From: Tyto alba
Taxonomy: Eukaryota > Chordata > Aves > Strigiformes > Tytonidae
Reading direction: 5' to 3'
DNA length: 64,000 nt
Assembly: GCF_018691265.1 (NCBI RefSeq)
Contig: NW_024881313.1
Location: 39,301,518 to 39,365,517 of the forward strand
Both the position numbers and the translations under genes were made by a program. Below, one piece after another: positions 47,276-59,116 of the stretch. The notes under the pieces are model-generated. The model did no database searches. It worked only from the letters and a program-made list of their open reading frames with translations, and was not told the DNA's origin. Each line of letters starts with the position of its first letter. Within the stretch, counting starts at the first letter, position 1.

Positions 47276-48354
47276 GATTGATTTCCCTTCTGGTTTGGGG
47301 TTTAGAAATTAAAGTTGTCTTGACTACTTACCCTTCTCCTAAGTCACCCATTCACCAACCATTTCTTTCTTCTTTGAATCATTCTTTTTCTCCTTTGCCA
47401 TCCAACCACCTTCCCTTTAAAGTCCCCTGAGAAATGTATGTGAAGATTAATGGAAAACCAAGACTTCATAAATTGTTCTCCTGCAAGTGGATTTAATCCA
47501 GACTCTCAATGGCACCCAAAAGTATATTTTGGGGTGTAATTATAAGTGATACACTCCACAGAGAGCTCATTTATTCTGAAATAAGTATGGAAGACACGTT
47601 AAGCAAGATGTTTTCTCTTTTTTTTTTCTTTCACCTGACACCACAGCATCAGGACACAAAGCTGCAGTTGGACTGAAAATAATGAAGTGAGATGTTCCAT
47701 AAAGTTATTTCCAGCTGATGGACTACATGCTACATAAATATATAGGAGACTCCCAGAGGAAACCGGCAGGTCACTCAGGCTTGTATTGGTTTCAGTCCAG
47801 CAGTGTATGGGAGATCCATACCTCTCTTGTAACAGGAACAGTTTCCATGCAAGATATGCAGATGTTGAACTTTTATATACATATTTACTTTGTATTTTTT
47901 GCTTGCTACCAGGATAACACCTACTGCTAAGTTCAAGCAAGCATCAGCTAAGGTAATTATTTCAGTCCACGGGGATTCAGTTGTGGGGTCAGGTAGGAGC
48001 ATGGGAGAGCAAGTGTTAAGCAAGAAATTTGCGAACTTGCCTAAGCTGATTTTTCATTAGAAGGTTAAAAGTAGAAGTGCCAGCAGAGATTTTGTGGAAA
48101 ATGGACAGATTCAGGACATTTTGCATCAGACTGAGAAAGGTCAGGATTTCTGGCAGACGGTGAGGCTGGTGCTCCGATTCAACTCAAACAGAACCATTAC
48201 TTCCTCAGGCTCCCTACTGACAAATACAGAGAAGTTTGGATTTGGATGAGAAAAGTGTCTTAGGAAAAACAAGACCTCACCATCCACTTTTGAACTAAGC
48301 CTGAACCCAAACTGGACTTGGATTTGAATCTGGAATAAGCTTAATTTCTTTTTC
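47276..48354. other. Non-coding, nothing identified
   Basis: Overlapping chance frames on both strands at 47599-48023. No repeat family recognised. Confidence 0.55.
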
Positions 48355-48649
48355 TTCCCTTCCCTTCCCTTCCCTTCCCTTCCCTTCCCTTCCCTTCCCT
48401 TCCCTTCCCTTCCCTTCCCTTCCCTTCCCTTCCCTTCCCTTCCCTTCCCTTCCCTTCCCTTCCCTTCCCTTCCCTTCCCTTCCCTTCCCTTCCCTTCCCT
48501 TCCCTTCCCTTCCCTTCCCTTCCCTTCCCTTCCCTTCCCTTCCCTTCCCTTCCCTTCCCTTCCCTTCCCTTCCCTTCCCTTCCCTTCCCTTCCCTTCCCT
48601 TCCCTTCCCTTCCCTTCCCTTCCCTTCCCTTCCCTTCCCTTCCCTTCCC
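48355..48649 (-). repeat. (TTCCC)n array: 59 perfect units; (GGGAA)n on the minus strand
   Basis: 295 bp of TTCCC without a single interruption. The minus strand is pure purine with a GGG every five bases. It is a mirror repeat and a chain of G3N2 G-quadruplex motifs. A Gly/Arg/Glu/Lys repeat frame on the minus strand (48295-48672) is only a translation of the array. The strand given is the G-rich one. Confidence 0.98.
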
Positions 48650-51202
48650 CTTTTGCTGGAAAAATGAAGCAATACCTCCTATCAGTTACAGATTTTTAAG
48701 GTCTAGAAAAAAATCATACAGGCTCAGTCATATGAATTACAAGATATTAGGGGTTTGTGTACCTCTTCAAAGTAATATCTCATATTTCTAAAACTCATTC
48801 AGTTGTATTTGAACTAACAGTGATGTCTTCTTGTTTGAAAACTACCTACCAGGTTATTTGCTACAAGCATAATAGCTGTGACTCAAAGCCAGCACGGCTT
48901 TTTTGTCTATTAGAAACAGGGCTTGCACTAGGCATGCAGAATTAGTAAAAAAAAGATTTTTTTTTAATTATATGAAGAGTAACTGCTACACTTCAACCAT
49001 CACAGTTTATGCATGAGAAACTTGCGTTCTGTCTTGCCTGGATGATCCCCCCTCCAGGATCACCAACAGCAACTAGGTTTCTACTGAAGGCTGATGGTCT
49101 TTCTCCAGTCCCACCTCACTTACTGCTCCCTCCATTTGTTTTTCCACTGAGAACAAATTAAAGTAAAAGTGTCTGTGAAAGAACATTATGGTTTAGAGGC
49201 CTGAGAATACCTTAAGAGTGACCTCAGACCATGATTTCTATGCTTCGCACTGTGACTTGTCCCTTTGGCAGGAGAAAAATTCTAAGTTGAAATCCTGACC
49301 CCTCTGATGTCAATGGCATTGCCACTGTTGGCATCTACAGAAGTAGAATTTTCGCTATTAATTGCATAAGAATCAAATTGAAGAAACATTTCCTTTCAAT
49401 AATGTATCCATTTAGAAGCCCATGATGATGTCTTACTCTGAAAGAAGTAGCAGGAGGAGCAATAAAGCTTCTCTTGTTTGAAGATAGTGGAAGATTTTTC
49501 ATCAAGGACAGATTTCTCCCTTTTTCATTCCACATCATGAGATACCTTGAATTTCCATTGATCTTTCAAGAAAGAGGCAGTCAATAGATAAGCTACTTAC
49601 TCATAACAGTGAGCACTAGAAATCAGGAACATTTATTTTGCATAAAGCCACAGACATATCTGCAGATTCAGTATCTGTGGCACAGTCCAGTTTTAACCTC
49701 ATGGTGAAAGGTGGCCTGTTCAAAGTACAGGAGGATACAGCATCTTCTACTCATGTTCAAAGAGCAAGTGAAGTCTTGTGGGAGGAGGAATTGGAGAAGA
49801 AAACAAATAAAACACAAGAAAAGGACAAGACGTGATCTCATGACATGCCTTTTCTCTTGAATCACCTGGGAGATCTCTTCAGAAGCAGATTGTGTTCCAG
49901 TCAAATAGCACCACAGCTGCTTCTTTTGGCGGAAAAAGCCAGGGCCTGCCCTTGACAAGTAACATTCATGAATATCATCCAAAACAAAGACTTTAAAAAT
50001 AGGAAAACTGACCTCTTTGTCTTGTGTGACAGCTCTGTGATGGGAGAACCGCATGTAAATAGGACTGAGGACTGATTTCCAGACCTAGGGCTTATCAGCA
50101 TGCTGCGTTGAACATGGTGTACAACTCTTCAAGCCAACACTGAATGAGCTAAATCTGGACCTAGAGGGAAAGACATCTTAACACTATGCTTTGTCCAAGT
50201 TAATTAGCCTCTTGGGCAAAAGAAAAAACTAATTGTTCATCATAAGACAGCTCGACAACTACTGTGATCTGAACTAGTGTCTTAGCATGGTGCCCTGTCC
50301 TGATGCATAGGAAAATGAGTTTTCTCATTATCTGGTGCATGTACCACTGCTCTGTTGTTGCACTGTAGAGTGGAGGCTGCATCTCATCCTGCCTCTGGCC
50401 AGGGAAAGCAAAACCATTTCCACAGCCTTAGAAGGCGCATGTGAAAAGGGACACTTTATATTGTTTTGCTGGGATCAGCTAGCTCTTGGGCAGGAGAAAA
50501 CTCCCCCTGGAAAGGTACAGTCCTGCTGGAAGTCCCCTAGGACATAAGGTCCAGACTTTGGGAATTGGGAGCATCCTGCAGCTTTACCTGAAATCCCAGG
50601 TGGAAGCTAGGAAATATTTCAGGTAACTGAGAAGGAATGAACACCTCCATTGCTGCAGAATCCCACAGACACTGAGCACAGCAGTGCAGCTGAAGCCGCA
50701 AGAAATCAGATAGGTGAACTCCAGTAAATCAGGGTGAGACAGATTGGTGAACCCTCTATACTAAATGGGTCATGAGGGGCTGAATCACACTCAAGATGAT
50801 GATGCTGAGCAGCTCATGCAACTCTTTCACAAGCAAGGGTTGCACTTTTAATCTGATGAGAAACTAGGTCTGGTTTTGGGGGGATGGACAAAGCTGTTGT
50901 GCGAGTCTTTCTTGGCTGAAGCTGTACCTTCAGTGGAGAGACATAACATCTGAAGCATATTTTAATGTAGCAGGTCAGGTCATTGTCTCTCAGAGTCTGG
51001 AAAAGCTCCACTGAAGTTAACACAGCTCCCCTGCATTTACCCCATCCGAAGATCTGGCCCAGGCCACTTAGCTCTTCCTACTTTCAATGTAACCATGTGT
51101 TATGCCTCATGAAAAAGGTGAACGGTGGCTTCTGGCCAGAACATACCAACCTTTTGGAGTTCATCGTATGAAAATAAACGAGTGATACCCAGATGAGTGT
51201 GT

Positions 51203-51257
51203 TATATGTATAAATATATATATATATCTTTCTTTATATATATAGATACATATATTT
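51203..51257. repeat. (AT)n-rich tract with imperfect dyad symmetry
   Basis: AAATATATATATATAT is followed, after CTTTC, by TTTATATATATAG, so the tract can fold on itself. Likely a variable microsatellite. Confidence 0.75.
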
Positions 51258-51984
51258 GCACTGTTCTCTGTCTTGGCTGGGGCGTGTTTTGGAAAGGAGA
51301 CAGCAGTGAAGTTATTAAGAATCTCCACTCATGTTAAAATACCTCTTTAGTACAACAAAACATACTATTGTTGAACTGGGAAAAGATATTCCATAAATCT
51401 CCCAAAGTCAAACACCATGACAGGAATATGGAAAAATAGATCTATATATTAACTGCTCTTTTAACAGCATTATTTGACCCTTAGAAAAAACAAACAGAGG
51501 AAAGAAAAACGTTACAAGCCCAGAAAAAAATTTTGACTCTTATCAAAAGCACATTTGAAGAGAGGCCTCGGAGGCATCTATTGTTTAATGGGCTATGCTT
51601 GATTTATTGATGATTATGTAGCAAAAAAAAATAATGTAATCATTCCAAGGCCATGAGGGGTGCAGGGCTTCAATTTATTAGACCTTGGAATCAGGGAATA
51701 TCTTCTATTTTTTTTCCCTCCTTCATTCAAAGAGCCCTGTTTGACCAACAGTGTGAAACAGTTTGATGGGCAAGTCCCTCGGTGCCGAGCTATACCTCAC
51801 TCCTTTTCCATAAGTAACTGGCCACACGAGAGCAGGCCTGCAGTTTGAGTTTACACAGCTGTATGCTGGAGCGCAGAGTTCACTGCATTTATTTTAAGCT
51901 TCTTTTAGCAATGGCAACAAAACCATGTCCCTTCTTGCCCTCCCCATGTGTGCAGGCATGAATGCCGCTGGCTGTCCTGCTGCT

Positions 51985-52018
51985 TGCATGCATGCATGCA
52001 CATGCACACACATACATG
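51985..52018. repeat. (TGCA)4 followed by CA-rich alternating tract
   Basis: TGCATGCATGCATGCA then CATGCACACACATACATG: about 34 bp that mostly alternate purine and pyrimidine and are self-complementary in the first half. Z-DNA or cruciform potential. Confidence 0.75.
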
Positions 52019-52750
52019 TCTGCAGCCCCATTTCATCCACAGACTTGAGAGAGTCACCTCCTCTTTTTAAGTACAGGAAAGGGAAAAAGTATCTGGGACA
52101 ACAGTGGAGGTAAAGGGACAAAAAAATTTCAGAGCAGGTCAACAGTTGTGAGGTGATGGTGGTTTACATTTGTTATTGGCATAAACGGGGCCGGTCTAGA
52201 GATCTAGCTGTCATCCTTCTCATCAAAGCACTGATTTGGCCCAGATGTTTTGGCTCAGTATCCCTTAGCTCAAATTTCAGGGTCCCAATCCCTCCTTTCC
52301 TCTTTTAAACATGTTTAAAATGTAAAAAAGTTCCTTTTCCCCCAGCAACCAGAACTATTAGTTGATTATTAGAGGGTCCATCAACATGGATGACATAGCA
52401 GAAGCACATATAAGAGGCAGTCCCCACCCCACAGATCTTATCACCCGAACTGACATGACTGGCACAGTTCAGGGAGAAAAGCGAACGGCAGTGACTTCCT
52501 CCGAGTGACACAACTGCTCAGAGAAAGGTAATAAGCCCCAAAGTCCTGAAGTTTTGCTGCCGGTCATTGCTGTGTCCCAGGAGGGATTAACTCATTGCCA
52601 CTCACTTGGCTTACGGTCAAGGTCTGAAAATAATGATGTTTCTAGTGTGTTTGCAGCACCAGACAAATTGCATACAAGCTGAAATGATGACTGTTGGCTC
52701 AGCCTGAAATGATTTCTTTTGGAAATTATCAACAAAGAGTAAAATAGAAA

Positions 52751-53050
52751 GAACAGAACAGAACTGAACAGACTAGACTAGACTAGACTAGACTAGACTA
52801 GACTCGAATAGAAAGAATAGCATAGCATAGCATAGCATAGCATAGCATAGCATAGCATAGCATAGCATAGCATAGCATAGCATAGCATAGAATAGAATAG
52901 AATAGAATAGAATAGAATAGAATAGAATAGAATAGAATAGAATAGAATAGAATAGAATAGAATAGAATAGAATAGAATAGAATAGAATAGAATAGAATAG
53001 AATAGAATAGAATAGAATAGAATAGAATAGAATAGAATAGAATAGAATAG
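52751..53050. repeat. Compound pentanucleotide array: GAACA, GACTA, GCATA, GAATA blocks
   Basis: Reading left to right: GAACA GAACA GAACT GAACA, GACTA x6, GACTC, GAATA, a 4-bp GAAA, GAATA, GCATA x14, GAATA x32, G. The phase is kept throughout except for the one 4-bp unit. Each block is a one- or two-base variant of the next, as expected when single variant units are expanded in turn. The minus-strand LFYSI and LCYAM repeat frame is only a translation of the array. Confidence 0.97.
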
Positions 53051-53155
53051 TCAGCACAGGTAGAAAGGAGCTATGTTGTCCAGCCCTAAATGAGCTCTCA
53101 GAAGTTATAAATGAGCAGGATTAATCCTTAGTTCTTTGGGAGTTAATGACCATCT

Positions 53156-53243
53156 GCATCATGGGAGATGTAGTCTGCCTTGGGAGCCTGGCCTGTGAAT
53201 GAAAATGAGACCAGGAAATATTTACCCAGTAAGTCCCACAAGG
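53156..53243. repeat. 88-bp dispersed repeat, copy B
   Basis: Second copy of the unit at 22710-22797: same orientation, same length between the shared ends, first 21 bp identical, TCCCACAAGG identical at the right end and GGCC shared in register. The middle is strongly diverged, which points to an old pair or to selection on the ends only. It lies about 100 bp from the end of the compound pentanucleotide array. Confidence 0.5.
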
Positions 53244-54476
53244 GATTCTGGTGGTGGTGCAGAACAAAACTTCTCAGCTGGAAGCATTCCACTTTATGTG
53301 TATTGAAGTTTTCAATTAAATGTCAAAATATTTCACAGAATACAGACACTTTTTTTTGTGTGTGTGTGGAAGATATAATTTAGGTGAAAGCTCAGTTTGC
53401 TGTTAAAAAATGGCTTTTGCAGAAATGTTTTTTCTGGATACTATTCAGCATAGTGTGGCCGCTCCTCCCAAACCATTCCTTCAAAATCCTCCCTAAAAGG
53501 ATGATTTTCTGGGATGTCTTCAAAAAGTGAAGAAAAAAAGACACTTATTGAACTACTCCTGTGCATGTACCACTGTCTTGTCATCTTAACAACCTGTTTT
53601 CATATATTGTTTGTCATGACACATGTCTTTTTCTTTCCAGATGTCTTGTTTCAGCATAGATTACAATTTAATTGAGCGAGGAAATATCTCTCTGCGCTAT
53701 GCTCGTATTGTCTCCAGTGAGATGATGCTTTATTTAACACCTGGGATATCAATGCACTATGAAGATACAGATGGATAATTCTGATGTCAGTACTGTTATT
53801 TTTTCCAATAATAATAGTAGTTGAAGTTGATGTAGCCACAACTCTTTTGTGAAGACTGAGGAAGGGGCTTTCAGAGATATACTTCCCATTTTGCAGCTGA
53901 GAATCAGAAAGCTCTATTCTAATACGGCCCATTTTTTCCTCTGAATCCTCTCTAAAACTGTGGGTTGAATGCTTGGGGCCTAATTCATGTGTCTAAAGGT
54001 AAGATATCTGAGATCCTCATCCTAAAATGTATCATGTGAATCCTGATGTGGATCTTGGGAGAAATTTCAAATGTGTCCTTCAGACCTCCCCTGTAGAGTT
54101 ATTTATTCTTCTGAATTAACTGTCAGAGGAGTTTGGTGTGACACCATGAGATGTTGCCAAGAAGTGAGATGAATCTCACTTCTTGCTTCTACTGTGTCCT
54201 ATTGGCTGGCTTTGACCTCAAAAGCAAATCAGGGAAAATTCAGCAACAAAATGTTGTCTTCAACAAAGAAGCTGCAAATGTATTCTGAGTCTTTGAAGGA
54301 GCTGGGGCAAGAAGATCTGTTGCAGACTAATAGAGGTGGCTTACTTCATCTCCGCTGATATTTGTGACCAAGAGAGATGAACCAGGATTTTTAATGATTA
54401 GCTTTACCAGGACAAAATGTAAAATATTTTATAAGATATCTAATTTCTATATCATTCAAACACAGCATTAAATTTA
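53244..54476. other. Non-coding between the two GAATA arrays
   Basis: Unique-looking DNA with a short T8(GT)5 patch near 53350. The minus-strand frame at 53651-53932 has no recognisable domain. Confidence 0.6.
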
Positions 54477-54668
54477 GAACAGAATAGAATAGAATAGAAT
54501 AGAATAGAATAGAATAGAATAGAATAGAATAGAATAGAATAGAATAGAATAGAATAGAATAGAATAGAATAGAATAGAATAGAATAGAACAGAATAGTAA
54601 GACTAGAATAGAATAAGAATAAAAAGAAATTAAACTAAAATAACTAAGCTAAACTAAACTAAACTAAA
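54477..54668. repeat. (GAATA)n array with GAACA and GACTA variants, grading into AACTA units
   Basis: One GAACA, 21 perfect GAATA (54482-54586), GAACA, GAATA, a GTAA, GACTA, GAATA and then degenerating A-rich units ending in a short run of CTAAA. It uses the same variant words as the array at 52751 on the same strand. Confidence 0.95.
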
Positions 54669-57600
54669 TCTCTGTTTAATACTTGAAGATGCATAAAGAG
54701 CACATCTGTGCTGAATTTTCTGGTTAGTGATAGTTCAGTGATACATCCCTATTTTATGGTGTCTCAGACAGACTAGCAAGCAATAGGCCTCCATGAGCCT
54801 CAGGAGTGAAGCCAGCTGGATGTGAACATGGTGCAGACAATTTCAGGCCGTAGTGATGATGTAGAAGCTATCAGGCATGGAAGAAAGCTTGGAAAGGCTT
54901 CCCAGCTGAAAATCATTGGTCATGTGAGTTTTCTTATGGATAGGTGGAAGACAACCTAAAAAAATCTAGAGGTCTTCGTTCGCATCAAAAATCAATTGAG
55001 ATTATGTAAGAAAAAAATAAAAATATGGAGTCTTTCAGAATAAAACTTACAAGAAAAGGGTGCTCTTATAAAGTTAATCTTGTAAGAAATATTCCATGGG
55101 CTCCTGGAAACTACCTATTTAACCTAGTTTATGTCCTCCATTGCCATTCTCTCAGGAGAAACTAAAAGGGTTGATTCACCTGAGGTATGCATTTAGAAAT
55201 GTAAAGCCATGTTATCACAAATTGTCTTGATGGGATGACTGTAAAATTTAACTCTAGGATTTCTGAATAGAAAAAGTGTGTATCTGTGGGTTTTCAACTA
55301 AGAAAGGAAACCAATTAATGTAATTTTAGACATCTAAAAGCCGACTGAGCATGCAGATCATTTCTAGAGGCAAATAAATGGAGAAGAAGGGTCACCACAA
55401 GTGATAAATCCTTATTGGCTATACAGAGTTTTCTGATAACCCTTTTGAGACAATAAAATCAGGCATGCTGGAAAATGAATTTCCTAGCACTCATAGAATT
55501 CACAAATTAAACTCAACTACTATGCACACGTATTCCTTCAGGTAGGACACAGACATTTACAAAATGAGAATGACCAGGTTCATTTACTGGTGTTGCCTCT
55601 TTACTGGCCTCCAGTGGCATCCTACCTGATGTGTACATGGAAGGTCTTTTACAATGTCACATTTCTCTTTGCTGGGCCCCTAAACAACCCAGTCAGGAGA
55701 TGACAATAATAGAACCTGGACCTCTGCCAAATGTAATAATGGTATTTCCTGGAGTATTCACAGAGTTTCCAGTTCTTCAGACAGGGTGTAGCATGGTAAA
55801 CTTAAACGTCACAGTATTTAAATATCAAGCTACAAATATTCACAAGTGACTCACAGTCCTGGGAGCTTCCTATTTTGCTAAGGTGACCCAAAATACTTTT
55901 GCCTAATGAGGCTTTATTGTCAGCAGATCTCAGATGCTAATTTTCTGAGAATCATGCCCTTTTATGGTTTCTCCACTTATATATACCAACAATAGAGAAA
56001 TCAAAGAGAGCTATTATTAAGAAGTCTGAGAGTAGCTTTATAGATAGGGTAGTTTAGTCCTGGAGCTCTGGCTGTTCTGGACTAGATATCTTTGAAAATG
56101 TCAGCCCTTGGAAATAAACCCATCTATGCCTGGCTGGTGCTTGTCTTATGATGTAAAAATCCAGCAAGGGTTGCTTCAGTGTCCAAGAAAAAGATAAACA
56201 TATTAACCTTTCTTTCAGTAGAGGTGTTGATAGGGAATCCCTAATAATCAGCTGATTGCTGCTACACTGAAATAGCTGCTGTCCTTAAGACCTCTAGTTT
56301 TGTTGTTTTAAAGTGTAAATATCTGGGAGCTCCAGGAGCTATTAGGGGAAAGGCTGACAGATATTCAATGTCAATTTATGTCTTGTTTGTAAATGAAAGC
56401 AGAATATGCTGTAGTCCTGATGGTATTTTCCTGCTGTTGGGTTTGTTAATTGAGAGCCATAATAACAACAACATCTCCAATGCTCACACCAGAGCTGTAT
56501 TCTGAGTAAATATATACACAGACACTGTACAACACAGAGAAAATATTAGTAGATGGCCTTAAAAGATTATCTTTAGTGATTTGGCTTACAGTAGTTACAC
56601 TACTACCACCCAGAAACTGCAAACTCTTTCCTATATTCTTTATGACAGTTTGGTGAAGAGTTATGGACATGATTCCCTTCTTAATATTTATTCCATCACA
56701 TGGATAATGAGACCCGATATCACTCTCTGCCCTCCTGTAAATATATGTGCAACACATGTCTGGGTCCTGCAGAAACAATTCCCTTCCTCTTGCTTATCAC
56801 CACACTCACAGCAAATCAAGATGATTTGCAAGTGTTGTCAGATGGTTGAGAAAACTCTCAGAAACATGTTTCCTGCCATAGTGACCAAGATCTGTGATAA
56901 TTTTTTATGGTAGGTTGTATTTGTTATATATTACCATCTGGCATATAATCATATCAGGATATTGTAGAAAGGGTGCTGAAAAAAAAATAGTCGAGAAAGG
57001 AAATGAAGATAATTTCTTATACCCTTGCTTTTCAAGAGAATAAGGAAACATGTTTTAGACAAGAAAGGGTGGAAGACCTATTGGAAATGGGGAGTTGACT
57101 GGAACAGAAGTGGAAAAGGCTGATCAAAGACCCACAGTGCCTCTTACTTTATCTAGGAGAATTGTATTTGTGAGCTGAAATGGCAGAGCAAAAGTAGTTT
57201 CCAAAGAGGAAGGATTTAACATAGCAAACTGACTTCAGATGGATAAGACTGAGATATACAACTAAATCCCTGGGGATGACAAGGTTCATCTTCTTTCCAG
57301 GACTGCTTGATTCTATAGGCGTCCACATATGTCAGCCACCTCCCTGCTTTGACTGGAAGCACTTGTCCTGGGCAATGCACAGATATTCCCTCCTAATACG
57401 TTTGTCTATTAATGGGCTGCAGGCAAATCATGTTTTTATTTCCCAGTGATCACACAGAACGCAGCATCCCAGTGATCACACAGCAGAACGCTGATGTTTG
57501 ACTATGAAATTACTTTAATTGTTAAAACCATTTAGTATCCCCTTTTTCACCTTATTCTTCCGTCTTAAGCTGCTCTTGTTTTTTTCCCGTCCAGTACTCA

Positions 57601-58675
57601 GCCTTCTTTCAGAGCAAAAGGCACTTTTCTGACTGTGTTTCCTTGAGAGACACCATCCTATCAACATCTCCAATTTAATTTTCAGTGGAAAGCTCTGTTA
57701 TATTGGTATGTCAAGGACACGGATATTAAAATAATAGCAATAATAAAGAAGACTGTAAAATCCAGAGCCAAAATCCTGATGTGGTTCAGTGTGGTTTTGC
57801 TTTAAATCAAATTTCTGAGGTTGCTGAGGCTCAAATTGTACTATTAAACAAGTTGTGTCGTCCCACCCTACCTCATTTTCCCATTTCAAATATAAGATTC
57901 AAGATTCAACCCATCTAATAAATAGCACCTTATGTAAAGTCTTGGAAAAGTCTGTATTGACTGTGTGCATATGAGAGAAAGAATAAATGACCTCCAGATT
58001 TGCTAACATGTAATTTCAGAAGAGGTTTAACCTTTACAGATATTTAGATGGTGACCACTGTTGCTTTTCTTTCAGACACCAGCCTGGTATGACAAAACTG
58101 GATTTGCCTGAAGACTTTTTCCATATGTTGAGAGGGATATAGAGATGTTTTATTTCTTTCTCATACCTGTTTTGAAAAAGATAATTGCTTTGGTTATTTT
58201 CGGAGCCTTTTGCAAAACTGTGAAAAATGAAAGTGAACAAGAGTTGTCTTTTAATAAAGAACCAACTAATAATCCTTACAGTCTTGTTTTATCTCCTGTC
58301 CTCTAATTTTTCAGCTACTCTCATACAAGAAAAAACCTCAATACCCGATCTCTCCCTACTACCTTGAGGACCTTTGGGTTAATTTTAAATTTAACAATAA
58401 GGTAGAGATTTCAAGGATATTAAGTGTTAGGCATGTTGCAAAAATATGTCCAGCCAGAGAAAAAAAAAGCTACAGCAACAGTATTTGTCACTGGGAAAGC
58501 CACACAGAATAAAGACTATTACAACAAATTCTCATAGTTTGCAATTTATTTCACATCAAACAATCCAGTAATAGGACATGCCACCCCAAGCACATGGACA
58601 TGAGCACTTCATTGCTCATTATCCTAATGTTCCTCAGGTAGGATCTGCAATGATCATAAATGAGATATGAGAATG
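54669..58675. other. Non-coding, nothing firmly identified
   Basis: Frames at 56446-56778 (minus) and 56581-56913 (plus) overlap each other and lack motifs. A 26-bp tandem duplication at 57441 is listed separately. Confidence 0.5.
57441..57492 (+). repeat. 26-bp tandem duplication
   Basis: TCCCAGTGATCACACAG starts both units (57441 and 57467). The second unit has an extra CAG before AACGC, the first has CAGCA after it, so the unit length is kept at 26. Confidence 0.85.
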
Positions 58676-59116
58676 ATATAGAATTGTTTTGGTTGGAAAA
58701 GACCTTTAAGATCAACCAGTCCAACTGTTAACTGAACACTGCCAAGTCCACCACTAAACCATGTCCCTAAGGACCACCACATCTACACATCTTTTAAATA
58801 CCTCCTGGGATGGTAAATCAAGCACTTCCCTGGGTAGCCTGTTCTAGTGCTTGACAATCCCTGTGGTGAAAAAATTTTTCCTAATATCCAATCTAAACCT
58901 CCCCTGGCACAATTTGAGGCCATTTCCTCTTGTAATATCACTTCGGAGAAAAGACTGACCCCCACATCGCTCCAACCTCCTTTCAGGTATTTGTAGAGAG
59001 CGATGAGGTCTCCCCTCAGCCTCCTTTTCTCCAGACTAAACTCCCACAGTTCCCTCAGCTGCTCCTCATAAGACTTGTGCTCCAGACCCTTCACCAACTT
59101 CGTTGCTCTTCTTTGG
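58676..59116 (-). mobile_element. CR1 LINE, 3' UTR plus end of ORF2
   Basis: The plus strand shows the complement of a CR1 3' end (TAGAATTGTTTTGGTTGG) and, to the right, the end of ORF2. The minus-strand frame includes [20 protein letters not shown], then [19 protein letters not shown] and YKYLKGG, the conserved C-terminal block of CR1 ORF2. The open frame extends beyond the element to 59256, but those added residues are not CR1-like. 5'-truncated near 59116. It is the same type as the plus-strand piece at 28.8 kb. Confidence 0.93.
58950..59116 (-). pseudogene. CR1 ORF2 C-terminal remnant
   Basis: About 50 residues of the CR1 ORF2 C-terminus in one open frame, ending in the YKYLKGG block. 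No catalytic domain is present, so this is a dead fragment. Confidence 0.75.

Larger units (their letters stand above)
48650..52750. other. Non-coding, nothing firmly identified
   Basis: Contains an AT tract (51203-51257) and an alternating purine-pyrimidine tract (51985-52018). Minus-strand frame 49668-50054 (128 codons) and others have no recognisable domain. Confidence 0.5.

Noticed and set aside
48295..48672. 125-codon Gly/Arg/Glu/Lys repeat frame on the minus strand
   Set aside because: It is only the translation of the (GGGAA)n microsatellite; all frames of a pure pentanucleotide without a stop triplet are open.
49668..50054. 128-codon minus-strand frame
   Set aside because: No motif and no flanking splice or promoter pattern.
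52788..53057. 89-codon frame with LFYSI and LCYAM repeats on the minus strand
   Set aside because: Translation of the compound pentanucleotide array.
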